The notes beneath the pieces are model-generated. The model was not told the DNA's origin and ran no database searches. It saw nothing but the letters and a program-made list of their open reading frames with translations. Shown here in pieces: positions 7,811 to 15,346 of a stretch of DNA of 34,862 nt. This DNA comes from Bacteroidetes bacterium UBA2664 (GTDB taxonomy: Bacteria > Bacteroidota > Rhodothermia > Balneolales > Balneolaceae). The stretch covers positions 1 to 34,862 of the forward strand of contig DEMS01000004.1 of the NCBI GenBank assembly GCA_002359315.1. The letters are read 5' to 3'. The position numbers were made by a program, and so were the translations under genes. Numbering within the stretch: the stretch's first letter is position 1; each line of letters starts with the position of its first letter.

Positions 7811-7837
7811 ATGTCTGAAGTTGTAAGTCTCCCCTAA
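7811..7837 (+). other. Eight-codon open frame with good ribosome site, cut by a repeat
   Basis: AAGAGGAG at 7796-7803 precedes ATG at 7811 by 7 nt. The frame reads MSEVVSLP and stops at a TAA that belongs to the C-rich palindrome (CTCCCCTAA). It is either chance or the 5' end of a former gene interrupted by the repeat. Confidence 0.2.
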
Positions 7838-7952
7838 CAAGGGGAGTATGGCGGAGCCGGGAAGGGTGTAATGGTTCGAGCTAATAGCCCTGCTAACACC
7901 CCCCTTGTTAGTGGGTGGAATTTTAAAAAGCACCTCCTGATAAGGGGGATTT
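7828..7952. repeat. C-rich palindromic repeat, inverted pair plus fragment (copies 4-6)
   Basis: Unit 4 (7828-7871, plus orientation) reads CTCCCCTAACAAGGGGAG to GGGAAGGGTGTAA. Unit 5 (7880-7924, minus orientation) reads CTAATAGCCCTGCTAACACC to TTGTTAGTGGGTGGAA. A fragment CACCTCCTGATAAGGGGG follows at 7931-7948. Together they fill the sucC-uvrB gap. Units 4 and 5 are inverted and could fold into one long stem in the transcript. Confidence 0.75.
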
Positions 7953-7975
7953 AAAATCCTTCATCTAAATAAATA

Positions 7976-10024
7976 ATGTCCAAATTTAAACTTCACTCTC
8001 CATGGGAGCCGGCAGGTGATCAGCCCAATGCAATAAAGGAGCTGACAGAGGGAGTGAATCTAAATGATAAATATCAGACACTCCTGGGCATTACCGGTTC
8101 CGGGAAAACCCGAACCATTGCAGGCGTCATCGAAAATGTTCAAAAGCCGACCCTGGTGATGAGTCATAACAAGACACTTGCAGCCCAGCTCTACAGGGAG
8201 TTAAGTGATTTTTTCCCCGAAAATCGTGTTGAGTTTTTTATCTCATACTACGATTACTACCAACCCGAAGCCTACCTATCCGCTCAGGATAAGTATATTG
8301 AAAAGGATCTCTCCATCAACGAAGAAATTCAGCGATTGCGACTGAGAGCGACCAGCTCCCTGCTTTCGGGCCGGCGTGATGTGATTATCGTCTCCTCAGT
8401 GAGTTGTATTTATGGCATCGGATCACCATCAGAATACGCAAAACTGATTGTGCATTTAAAGACCGGCATGGAGATCCCAAGAAACACTCTCCTATATGAT
8501 CTGGTCGATTTGCATTATAATCGAAATGATATCGAGTTTAGCAGAGGTACGTTTCGGGTTCGGGGTGATGTCGTAGATCTCTATCCGGCCTACTCCGAAG
8601 AAGGCCTCAGAATATCTTTTTGGGGGGATGAAATTGAACGATTGGAGATCTTTGACATCGATACCGGCGCCATTCTGGATGATGTAGATGAGTTTCATAT
8701 CTATCCTGCCTCGCACTATGTAACCTCAAAGGAGCGACTTGATGAAGCGATTCAACAGATCCGGGAGGAAATGTATTGGCGGGTTGAAATTCTGCAGAAA
8801 GAAGAACGGTTTTTGGAAGCCAAACGTATTGAACAGCGCACACTCTTTGATATCGAAATGATGCAGGAGATCGGGTATTGTTCGGGTATCGAAAACTATT
8901 CCCGTTATCTGAGTGCCCGAAAACCCGGAGAACGGCCGTACTGTTTGATGGACTATTTTCCGGATGACTATCTACTGGTTGTCGATGAAAGTCATCAAAC
9001 CGTACCTCAAATCGGTGCCATGTATGGCGGTGACAGATCCAGAAAAATTGAGCTTGTTGAACACGGTTTTCGATTACCCTCTGCCATGGATAATCGGCCT
9101 CTCACATTTGAAGAGTGGGAGACGATGTTTAATCAGGTGATTTTTGTCAGTGCGACCCCCAATGATTATGAGTTAAATAAATCGGGTGGGGTTTATGTTG
9201 AGCAGATAATACGTCCAACCGGATTGATGGAGCCGGAACTGGAAGTGAGGCCCCTGTCCAATCAGGTCGATGACCTTTTGGATGAGATACGACTGAGAGC
9301 TCATAAGGATGAACGTATTTTATGCATTACACTCACCAAAAGATTGAGTGAAGAGCTGAGTGAATATTTGAAAAATTTAGGAATCCCGGCCGCCTACATG
9401 CATAGTGAATTGGATGCCATGCAGCGGGTTGAGGTATTGTATAAATTCAGAAGAGGGGATTTTAAAGTGTTGGTAGGAATCAACCTATTACGAGAGGGAA
9501 TCGATATCCCTGAATTAAGCTTGGTCGCTATTTTGGATGCAGATAAAGAGGGTTTTTTGAGGTCTGAAACGGCACTATTCCAGATTGTGGGTCGGGCCGC
9601 ACGGAATGTGGATGGCCGTGCAATTTTGTATGCTGATAAAATGACCAAAAGTATTAAGAAAGTGCTTGAAGAGACAGATCGTCGCCGGGAATTACAGCGG
9701 GAATACAATAAAAAACATGGCATTACCCCGAAAACGATTGAAAAAGAGCTTAAACCATTGGTAGATCCGGCCCTCATTTCTACGCAAAATTTTACATTAG
9801 ATCCAAAATTGAGTGAAGAAAAAGATTATCTTGAGATCGTTAAAGTTGCTGAAGATGGTATTCGGTATCGGCCCAATACTGCAATGAAAGAAGTTACATT
9901 TGAAAGTAAAGACAAATTTCTTGCTTATCTTCGAGGGTCAATGGTACATGCGGCAAATAACATGGAATTTGAAGAAGCCGCGCGAATCCGAGATCAGATA
10001 GCTAAGTTAGAGAAAGAATTATGA
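7976..10024 (+). CDS. uvrB: Excinuclease ABC subunit B
   Basis: 682 residues, normal UvrB length. The damage-verifying helicase of nucleotide excision repair: it is loaded by UvrA and then binds UvrC. Visible features are Walker A GITGSGKT at 38-45, the beta-hairpin YYDYYQPEAYL near 93-103 that inserts between the strands, DESH (VVDESHQTVPQIG) near 340, helicase motif VLVGINLLREGIDIPE near 500, QIVGRAARN near 540, and the C-terminal UVR motif (FEEAARIRDQIAKLEKEL) that contacts UvrC. The ATG at 7976 gives the standard start (KFKLHSPWEPAGDQPNAI). The methyltransferase gene follows after 15 bp and may be co-transcribed. Confidence 0.98.
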   Translation: MSKFKLHSPWEPAGDQPNAIKELTEGVNLNDKYQTLLGITGSGKTRTIAGVIENVQKPTLVMSHNKTLAAQLYRELSDFFPENRVEFFISYYDYYQPEAYLSAQDKYIEKDLSINEEIQRLRLRATSSLLSGRRDVIIVSSVSCIYGIGSPSEYAKLIVHLKTGMEIPRNTLLYDLVDLHYNRNDIEFSRGTFRVRGDVVDLYPAYSEEGLRISFWGDEIERLEIFDIDTGAILDDVDEFHIYPASHYVTSKERLDEAIQQIREEMYWRVEILQKEERFLEAKRIEQRTLFDIEMMQEIGYCSGIENYSRYLSARKPGERPYCLMDYFPDDYLLVVDESHQTVPQIGAMYGGDRSRKIELVEHGFRLPSAMDNRPLTFEEWETMFNQVIFVSATPNDYELNKSGGVYVEQIIRPTGLMEPELEVRPLSNQVDDLLDEIRLRAHKDERILCITLTKRLSEELSEYLKNLGIPAAYMHSELDAMQRVEVLYKFRRGDFKVLVGINLLREGIDIPELSLVAILDADKEGFLRSETALFQIVGRAARNVDGRAILYADKMTKSIKKVLEETDRRRELQREYNKKHGITPKTIEKELKPLVDPALISTQNFTLDPKLSEEKDYLEIVKVAEDGIRYRPNTAMKEVTFESKDKFLAYLRGSMVHAANNMEFEEAARIRDQIAKLEKEL

Positions 10025-10039
10025 ATTACAGCAGAACCC

Positions 10040-10603
10040 ATGAGTAAGATAGATTTTCTAAAAACATTTATAAAAGACAGAGATGTAGCATCCATCACGC
10101 CAACTTCTCTTCACTGTGTAAAAAAAGTTTGCACGAATATAGACTTCAGTAAAGATTTAACCTTAGTTGAGTATGGCCCCGGTGATGGTGTTTTCTCTCG
10201 ATTTATTCTTGGGAAAATGTCTCCCAATTCAAAACTTATCCTGATTGAGCTCAATAAAGATTTTTACAAGCACCTCAAGGATACTATAAAAGATCCCAGA
10301 GTTGAGATTTATAATACACGAGCCGGTGATGTGGAAGAAGTGCTGAGCCCTGAAATCATAGGAAATGTTGATTATGTACTTTCAGGCATCCCATTTTCCT
10401 TCCTGGAAAAAAGCCGCAAAAAAATTGTCCTTACGGCAACAAAAAATATTTTAAAGGAAGGCGGACACTTTCTGGCTTATCAGACCAGTGGGCACCTGAA
10501 AAAACCGGTCATGGAAGTATTTGGTAACTTGGAAACCGAACGTGAGATGTTGAATATTCCTCCGTATTTGATTTATAGAGTGGTTAAGAATGGCGCCGTT
10601 TGA
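10040..10603 (+). CDS. Class I SAM-dependent methyltransferase, PmtA/KsgA-like
   Basis: 187 residues. Motif I LVEYGPGDGVFSRFIL (about 43-58) binds SAM, LIELNKDF (72-79) carries the acidic ribose-binding residue, and DYVLSGIPFSFL (about 113-124) sits where motif IV lies. The order and spacing resemble bacterial phospholipid N-methyltransferases (where LSGLPxxSF occurs) and rRNA adenine dimethylases (NxPY). The IPFSF form favours the phospholipid type, but Asn-Pro-Pro-Phe/Tyr is absent, so dimethyladenosine transferase is unlikely. There is no membrane segment, so it would be cytosolic or peripheral. It starts 15 bp after uvrB, probably in one transcript. Substrate not determined. Confidence 0.75.
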   Translation: MSKIDFLKTFIKDRDVASITPTSLHCVKKVCTNIDFSKDLTLVEYGPGDGVFSRFILGKMSPNSKLILIELNKDFYKHLKDTIKDPRVEIYNTRAGDVEEVLSPEIIGNVDYVLSGIPFSFLEKSRKKIVLTATKNILKEGGHFLAYQTSGHLKKPVMEVFGNLETEREMLNIPPYLIYRVVKNGAV

Positions 10604-10612
10604 GTGATTGGA

Positions 10613-10762
10613 GTTAAAAGTAAAAAGTTAAAAGTGAAAAGAGTGCACGGCTTAGTGTTTCGCTAAGCAACATTTTTTGCTTCAAAAAGGATCAAACTTG
10701 TGATAATTAAGAACCGGTTTACATCAACAACTTTTCACTTTTAACTTTTCCCTTTTTACTTT
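10613..10762. repeat. Two opposed 7-bp repeat arrays around an 90-bp spacer
   Basis: Left array 10613-10640: GTTAAAA, GTAAAAA, GTTAAAA, GTGAAAA. Right array 10731-10762: CTTTTCA, CTTTTAA, CTTTTCC, CTTTTTA, CTTT. The right array is the reverse complement of the left in both unit and phase, and it ends at the base before the aat ATG (10763). The RNA could pair over about 28 bp. The spacer has a small hairpin GCTTAG/CTAAGC at 10650-10668. Confidence 0.85.
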
Positions 10763-11356
10763 ATGCCTAAAATCATTCCTCCGGAAATACTGCTCAAAGG
10801 ATACAGTCAGGGTATATTCCCGATGAGTGAGTCCAGGAATGATGATGGTGTAGAGTGGTTTTCTGCCAGGCGGCGGGGTGTTATTCCGATCGATCAATTT
10901 AAAGTCTCCTCGAATGTCAAAAGGTTGATACGGCAAGATCGCTATGAATGCCGTGTAAACCAATCTTTCCGTAATGTGATAGAAGAGTGTGCAGATCGGG
11001 AATCTACCTGGATTTCTGAATTGATTATCGATTCATTTGAAGTTTTACACCTTTCCGGACATGCCCATTCCGTCGAGATCTACAATACGGAGAAGAGGCT
11101 GGTGGGCGGACTCTATGGAGTCTCTCTGGGAGCAGCATTTTTTGGGGAATCCATGTTTAAGGAAGAGAAAGAGACGGATAAGGTAGCTCTCTGGCACTGT
11201 CACCGGATTCTGGAAAGCAATGATTTTGAGCTGTGGGATACTCAGTTCTACACCAATCATCTCGCCCAATTCGGATGCACCGAAATTCCCGCAACGGAGT
11301 ATGATGTGATGCTCAAAAATGCTCTTCGGAAGAACTGTGAGTTTAAACTGACATAA
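10763..11356 (+). CDS. aat: Leucyl/phenylalanyl-tRNA--protein transferase
   Basis: 197 residues, shorter than the 234 of E. coli because the N-terminal extension is missing; the GNAT-like core is complete. Family landmarks are GYSQGIFPMS near 13-22, EWFSARRRGVIP near 31-42, HSVEIYN..LVGGLYGVSLG near 105-126, FFGESMF, and DTQFYTNHLAQFG near 165. The enzyme adds Leu or Phe from charged tRNA to proteins with N-terminal Lys or Arg, marking them for ClpS and Clp protease. A clpS gene is in the same window at 29354-29686. The ATG is set exactly against a heptamer array with no Shine-Dalgarno, so the 5' leader is the repeat itself. The 3' end abuts a terminator used by the opposing operon. Confidence 0.95.
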   Translation: MPKIIPPEILLKGYSQGIFPMSESRNDDGVEWFSARRRGVIPIDQFKVSSNVKRLIRQDRYECRVNQSFRNVIEECADRESTWISELIIDSFEVLHLSGHAHSVEIYNTEKRLVGGLYGVSLGAAFFGESMFKEEKETDKVALWHCHRILESNDFELWDTQFYTNHLAQFGCTEIPATEYDVMLKNALRKNCEFKLT

Positions 11357-11383
11357 AAAAACCGGCACCTGTTTGGGTGCCGG
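11355..11383 (-). terminator. Intrinsic terminator of the ECF sigma operon (minus strand)
   Basis: Perfect 8-bp stem CCGGCACC / GGTGCCGG (11362-11369 and 11376-11383) with a 6-nt loop. On the minus strand it is followed by seven T (plus-strand A at 11355-11361). The orientation therefore serves the leftward operon ending at 11427. In the aat direction the stem lacks a U-run. Confidence 0.85.
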
Positions 11384-11426
11384 CTATATCATTAGCTGAG
11401 GTCAAATGATATGAGTTATGAAACTT

Positions 11427-12701
11427 TTACCTTCTGGAAATCTCCTGAATAAATGGTTCAGAGGACGATAGATCACTTTTTCTGATTCTCAGATATGTCC
11501 GTTGTGGCAATTCTGTGTTTCGGCCTGACCAATGAACTGAGATGATCAGCATCTCGTTATCAGGCAGTGATGAAAGTGTTGATCCATACTCTTTCATTGT
11601 TCGCACAATTTCATCGTAAAGCAATTCTTTTTCTCTTTCCAATTCTTCAGGGTCAGGGGCTTCATTTTCATTGAATAGTTCACCAAAAGAGACGGAAAAG
11701 TCATCCAAAACAACTTTTAAAGAATCCATAGATCGTTCCGCTGAAACCCGAATCGAGTCGATCTCCTCCCGGCTGATTGCCATTTCTCTACGGATAGAGT
11801 CTAATTTATCACCATTAACGGATGCTTCTGCGATTGATGCGGGAGATTGAATATCCATGTCAAAATTGAAGTCAAAATCCATATCCGGAGCATTGGCTGC
11901 AGAGCCTATGAATGATAATATTCCTGAACCGGGACTTCGCACATTGAGGTTAAACTGAACACCAAGGCCGGGAAGATAGATATATGGCGCCCCATCGCGA
12001 ACTCGTAAATATTCAAAATCTGCACTACTTACCGACGATTTCAGAATCGAATTAAAGATATTATACTCCCGTGTTTCACTGATCTCACTAAGATCTGCAG
12101 ACTGAACCCGATTCAGAAATTGCTGCTCAGAAATTTGACCGGTTCTAAGTTGCTGAAGATCACGTACGGATGCCCATTTGGTGATTTTAGGAAAATCGAA
12201 ACTGCGTTCACCTACCGTGAGTGAGACAAACACCTGATTGAGTTGTGCCCGCGGACCGGTGGTAACCCGGATATATTCATTTTCAGGAAGGGATTGCATA
12301 AGCGGTGCATAATCGATCAAATATTCATGAATTTTTTCTTCAATCGATTCTTGAGTGATTTTAGAATCAGAATCATCCCCGTCTCTATCTCTCATTTCAA
12401 TCACTCTTCGGTCTCTATCAGTCCGTACTACCTCCATTCTTCCGGAAACACGAATATTACTGGATAATAGGCGGTCTCCGATCACAAAATGCACTCCATA
12501 TCCCGGAATATAATCACTGGTGATCCGATTTCCGGTGAGTGAGATAAATGGAGCTTCACCTTGCAAGTTTTCACTAAAAAGCTCATTCAGGATGCCTTCA
12601 GCGATACGAATTTCTCTCTGCAGCTGTTCACTCTGCGCAACCAGTAAGGTTGGGAAAAAGCAAAGAATTAAAATGACGAATGTATATTTTTTAAATTTCA
12701 T
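11427..12701 (-). CDS. Exported protein of the ECF sigma operon, with an internal duplication
   Basis: 424 residues, family not recognised. Residues 1-23 are a clear signal peptide (KFKKYTFVILILCFFPTLLVAQ). The mature protein repeats a two-part pattern: YIPGYGVHF at 64-72 and YLPGLGVQF at 242-250, then SLPENE at 137-142 and SLPDNE at 378-383, each of the latter preceded by a helix (IHEYLIDYAPLMQ, VRTMKEYGSTLS) and followed by a strand and basic turn. That suggests two copies of one domain. A hydrophilic, coiled-coil-like part with SIRREMAISREEIDSIR lies at about 298-340. It follows the anti-sigma gene after 11 bp and ends at a strong terminator, so it is the last gene of the sigma operon. Likely a periplasmic or envelope partner of the anti-sigma, or a target of the sigma factor. 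Confidence 0.75.
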   Translation of the reverse strand: MKFKKYTFVILILCFFPTLLVAQSEQLQREIRIAEGILNELFSENLQGEAPFISLTGNRITSDYIPGYGVHFVIGDRLLSSNIRVSGRMEVVRTDRDRRVIEMRDRDGDDSDSKITQESIEEKIHEYLIDYAPLMQSLPENEYIRVTTGPRAQLNQVFVSLTVGERSFDFPKITKWASVRDLQQLRTGQISEQQFLNRVQSADLSEISETREYNIFNSILKSSVSSADFEYLRVRDGAPYIYLPGLGVQFNLNVRSPGSGILSFIGSAANAPDMDFDFNFDMDIQSPASIAEASVNGDKLDSIRREMAISREEIDSIRVSAERSMDSLKVVLDDFSVSFGELFNENEAPDPEELEREKELLYDEIVRTMKEYGSTLSSLPDNEMLIISVHWSGRNTELPQRTYLRIRKSDLSSSEPFIQEISRR

Positions 12702-12712
12702 AGGAAATAAAT

Positions 12713-13393
12713 TTAGGGGTTATTAAGGGCATAGATAAGACTTCCTAAAGCCGTATTGGTGCGGTTGAACCGGTTTTGAGTCTCATATTCAAGCTCATTC
12801 ATACCGGCTGCGATCATTCGGAGATCCTGCTGCCGGCGCTCTTCATAGTAGTCTGTCAGAAGTGTGAACAGTTCATCGATCTGTTCATTTTGTTGAGATT
12901 GAACTTCCTCCATCAATCCGGCGAAAAGCAAAGCCTGATCACTCTTCATCTGTTCCAGCATGGCGATCACATTCTCTTCTGTCAGGCTCGGTTCAGCAAT
13001 GGGCGGCTGTTCGGGAGGATTTCCGATCGTTACATAATATCCATTTTCTGTTGAGCCCGTCTCTACACCGGCAAATGCCATTCCCAGAATCACGATCAGA
13101 AGGGATGCCGCAATGGCCATCAGGTTTCTTACAAATGGGGTCAGGTTCAGAATGCGTCCACCATGCTGTTTACCCGTTTTCGAATCGGTATTGGGATTCA
13201 AATCCAGCCGTAAGGGAGGCACAGCAGTCGGATGGGCGCTCATCAAGTCGCGCGTCAATCGGAGTTCATCCAGCTCTTTCTGCAGTTCCGGCTGCGTTCT
13301 CATCAACGCTTCAAAAGCTTCTTTTTCCTGATCGTCCATCTCATCATAGAGATAGTCCATCATTTGATTTTGAATGTCTTCTTTCTTACTCAT
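12713..13393 (-). CDS. Probable membrane-anchored anti-sigma factor
   Basis: 226 residues. An acidic N-terminal domain of about 55 residues (MMDYLYDEMDDQEKEAFEAL, then QPELQKELDELRLTRDLM) resembles the sigma-binding domain of ECF anti-sigmas, without the zinc-binding His/Cys motif. A single membrane segment lies at 91-109 (LMAIAASLLIVILGMAFAG). The C-terminal part after it is Gln/Glu-rich and helical (EQMKSDQALLFAGLMEEVQS) and would face the periplasm. It overlaps the sigma gene by 8 bp, so synthesis is coupled. The likely action is to hold the sigma factor at the inner membrane until a periplasmic signal releases it. Role inferred from context and topology. Confidence 0.8.
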   Translation of the reverse strand: MSKKEDIQNQMMDYLYDEMDDQEKEAFEALMRTQPELQKELDELRLTRDLMSAHPTAVPPLRLDLNPNTDSKTGKQHGGRILNLTPFVRNLMAIAASLLIVILGMAFAGVETGSTENGYYVTIGNPPEQPPIAEPSLTEENVIAMLEQMKSDQALLFAGLMEEVQSQQNEQIDELFTLLTDYYEERRQQDLRMIAAGMNELEYETQNRFNRTNTALGSLIYALNNP

Positions 13394-13961
13394 GGTTCAG
13401 ATAATCGGTTTGAATATTCCAGTTTGTTAATGTGTTTCTCATCGATTTTAAGCCGTAATACATGCGGGATTTAACGGTATTTTCAGGCTGTTGAAGAATT
13501 TCGCTGATCTCTCTGAAGGTAAATCCCTCGTATTGTTTCATGACAACCACAACTCGTTGCTCGTCGGGGAGTGTCATGAGTGCTTTTTGCAACAATTCAG
13601 AAAGCTCACTCTTCTCAAGATTTTTTTGGGGTGATTTATTTTCACTTTCATGATCCGACCAGTCAGCGATGGTATCAAAATTTTTTCTGCCGGCACGTCT
13701 GAGTTCGTCTATACATAAATTGTTGGCGACTCTGTAAAGCCACGGAGAAAACTTTCCGGGTTCATCGAGTGTATCGATTTTTTGATACGCTTTGATAAAG
13801 GTCTTTTGAGTGATCTCATTAGCATCATCAGAATCCATCAAAAACCGATAGGCAAACCGGTGGATTTTATCCTTCCACTGATCTACAATCAGATTAAAAG
13901 CCGGCAAGTCGCCATTTTGCACTCGTTTGATGAGTACCCCTGTATCATCTATTCCGTTCAA
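13386..13961 (-). CDS. ECF-type RNA polymerase sigma factor
   Basis: 191 residues. Region 2 (about 20-92) includes RFAYRFLMDSDDANEITQ and FSPWLYRVANNLCIDELRR, which bind core and the -10 element. Region 4 (about 130-180) includes LPDEQRVVVVMKQYEGFTFR and PENTVKSRMYYGLKSMR, the helix-turn-helix for the -35. There is no sigma-1 or region 3. The start is TTG at 13961; an in-frame TAA lies three codons upstream and no in-frame ATG occurs before region 2, so the weak start appears genuine. It is followed by the overlapping anti-sigma gene. A promoter of ECF type lies about 35 bp in front, which suggests autoregulation. The stimulus cannot be read from the sequence. Confidence 0.93.
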   Translation of the reverse strand: MNGIDDTGVLIKRVQNGDLPAFNLIVDQWKDKIHRFAYRFLMDSDDANEITQKTFIKAYQKIDTLDEPGKFSPWLYRVANNLCIDELRRAGRKNFDTIADWSDHESENKSPQKNLEKSELSELLQKALMTLPDEQRVVVVMKQYEGFTFREISEILQQPENTVKSRMYYGLKSMRNTLTNWNIQTDYLNHE

Positions 13962-13996
13962 AAGCCGTTATTTCGTTTTTTGTTGGTTGTATCCTA

Positions 13997-14022
13997 TAGA
14001 CGATGAAGGCAGGGAAAAAGTT
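13997..14022 (-). promoter_or_regulatory. Predicted ECF-type promoter of the sigma operon
   Basis: On the minus strand AACTT (plus 14018-14022) is separated by 15 nt from CGTCTA (plus 13997-14002), about 35 bp before the TTG start. An AACTT...CGTCTA arrangement is typical of promoters read by group-IV sigma factors and is often found in front of their own genes. Autoregulation is inferred. Confidence 0.6.
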
Positions 14023-14118
14023 TTAAAGTTTTTTTCTCTAAAAATGGTTGACTATAAGATATGCCACAAAGTCCTGAAGCCTTCGTAGAACAAGCATATG
14101 TGTAAATGCTTCCGTAAC

Positions 14119-14150
14119 CATTAACACATAAACACTTTAACACTTAAACC
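14119..14150. repeat. 8-bp tandem repeat, diverged copy
   Basis: Units CATTAACA, CATAAACA, CTTTAACA and CTTAAACC, the same class as 6404-6435. It ends 5 bp before the stop codon of the convergently placed hydrolase-like gene. Confidence 0.75.
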
Positions 14151-14154
14151 GAAT

Positions 14155-15150
14155 CTAACGTCCCTTAAGCATATCAAAAAATTCATCCCTTTTCTCATCA
14201 TCAATCTCCCGAAAGTAAAGAAAAGGCAAGTGTCTGTCGATTTGAAGCGTATCGATTTCAACTCCCCAAAGTGGGATTAAAGATGTGGGTATCATCGAGT
14301 AGCGGGCGTCACCGATAATTTGAGATTGTTCAGGATGTCTGGCCAGGTAACCATCAGAAAAATGCCGAAACCGTTTTAGGTCGCTATATAGTGTCGTAGT
14401 TTCATACCCGGCCATATCCTCCTCAATAATAAATTCCGGGATCGATCCACCTTCATAAATTATGATACCAGAGAAAATACCTGCCCGTACTGCATCAGTA
14501 TAAATTCTCCCATCATAAATATAATTTACCCTCCAAAGGATTTGATTTCCAATACTGGGCCTCGCTACCATGTGCTCCGGTGTGTGACCTCTTTCCATTG
14601 CCAGTTGTTCCATGGCAGATGTTGTTCTCTGTCCCTGCATAAATCCGAAGGCCATAAACAACAGAAAAACAAGAATCCCGAATTGGGCATAGCGCTGTTT
14701 TTTCCTGGAGAGTGCCAATACAATAAAGAGGATAAATGAGATGGTAACCAGAGGATCTACTACGGAAACGGCGTTCCAGGCGACTCTTATATTCGAAAAT
14801 GGCCAAAAAAGTTGAGTCCCGTAGCTGGTAAAGGCATCCATCAGGCCATGAGTACCGTAACCGATCAAACTAAAAGTGTAGATCTCTTTGAGATCCAGAT
14901 ATTTTTTTAAAAACAACCAAAGAAACAGCGTGACAATCGCTGCTCCAACCGGAACAAAAATCAATGAGTGTGTAAACTGGCGATGCATCTCTACAGCCAA
15001 AAGGGGATCATTTGCACTCCGAATGAGTACATCCAGATCAGGTGCCATCGCTCCAACCATTCCAACGAAAGCCGCAGCACCGATTTTCTTTTTATTGGAT
15101 AAAGAGATGGCTGCGGTAGCGCCTAAGAGTCCGTGGGAGAAAGGATCCAT
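14155..15150 (-). CDS. Metal-dependent hydrolase-like membrane protein (YdjM/DUF457 family)
   Basis: 331 residues. The N-terminal part shows the family pattern MDPFSHGLLGATAA (His6), MVGAMAPDLDVL near 33-44 and HRQFTHSLIF near 57-66, which together supply His/Asp candidates for a metal site. Membrane segments follow at about 67-85, 93-110, 128-150 and 157-172. A soluble C-terminal domain of about 150 residues is rich in aromatic and charged residues. In E. coli YdjM is an LexA-regulated inner-membrane protein; the reaction of the family is unknown. Nothing like a LexA box was noticed in front. Repeats fill both gaps around it, so it is probably a single-gene unit. Confidence 0.85.
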   Translation of the reverse strand: MDPFSHGLLGATAAISLSNKKKIGAAAFVGMVGAMAPDLDVLIRSANDPLLAVEMHRQFTHSLIFVPVGAAIVTLFLWLFLKKYLDLKEIYTFSLIGYGTHGLMDAFTSYGTQLFWPFSNIRVAWNAVSVVDPLVTISFILFIVLALSRKKQRYAQFGILVFLLFMAFGFMQGQRTTSAMEQLAMERGHTPEHMVARPSIGNQILWRVNYIYDGRIYTDAVRAGIFSGIIIYEGGSIPEFIIEEDMAGYETTTLYSDLKRFRHFSDGYLARHPEQSQIIGDARYSMIPTSLIPLWGVEIDTLQIDRHLPFLYFREIDDEKRDEFFDMLKGR

Positions 15151-15178
15151 AGTGTGATGATTGTGATTTTGATAGAAA

Positions 15179-15192
15179 GGTACAAGGTACAG
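15179..15192. repeat. Short 7-bp repeat (GGTACAA)x2
   Basis: GGTACAAGGTACAG, two 7-bp units, in the same intergenic gap as the TCTGCCC array. Too short to be sure alone, but it fits the heptamer pattern seen elsewhere in the window. Confidence 0.4.
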
Positions 15193-15202
15193 GGGAATAA
15201 AT

Positions 15203-15254
15203 AGCTATGGACTTTGCATAATTCCGGAGATCCTGAAATAAATTCAGGATGACA
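15203..15254. repeat. TCCTGA palindrome, single copy with flank
   Basis: AGCTATGGACTTTGCATAAT then TCCGGAGATCCTGAAATAAA then TTCAGGATGAC. It is the reverse complement of 1408-1458 with about four differences over 52 bp, including 20 bp outside the palindrome. The second arm of the pair seen at 1480-1506 is missing here. Confidence 0.8.
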
Positions 15255-15269
15255 ATGTAAAATTACACT

Positions 15270-15346
15270 TCTGCCCTCTGCCCTCTGCCCTCTGCCCTCT
15301 GCCCTCTGCCCTCTGCCCTCTGCCTTCTGCCCTCTGCCCTCTGCCT
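15270..15346. repeat. Perfect 7-bp tandem array (TCTGCC[C/T])x11
   Basis: Eleven units of exactly 7 bp with no insertion or deletion; only the last base varies (C or T). The same family in reverse orientation is at 33949-33997. It continues directly into a second heptamer type (TTTTCAC). Confidence 0.95.

Noticed and set aside
11362..11383. The aat-proximal hairpin as terminator for aat
   Set aside because: In the plus direction no U-run follows the stem (TATATC); the seven-base T-run is present only on the minus strand.
13051..13404. Plus-strand Ser/Arg-rich open frame of 117 codons
   Set aside because: It is antisense to the anti-sigma gene, which overlaps the sigma gene and has a clear membrane segment.
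15270..15346. Regular repeats as a possible CRISPR array
   Set aside because: Units are 7 bp with no spacers and no cas genes are present.
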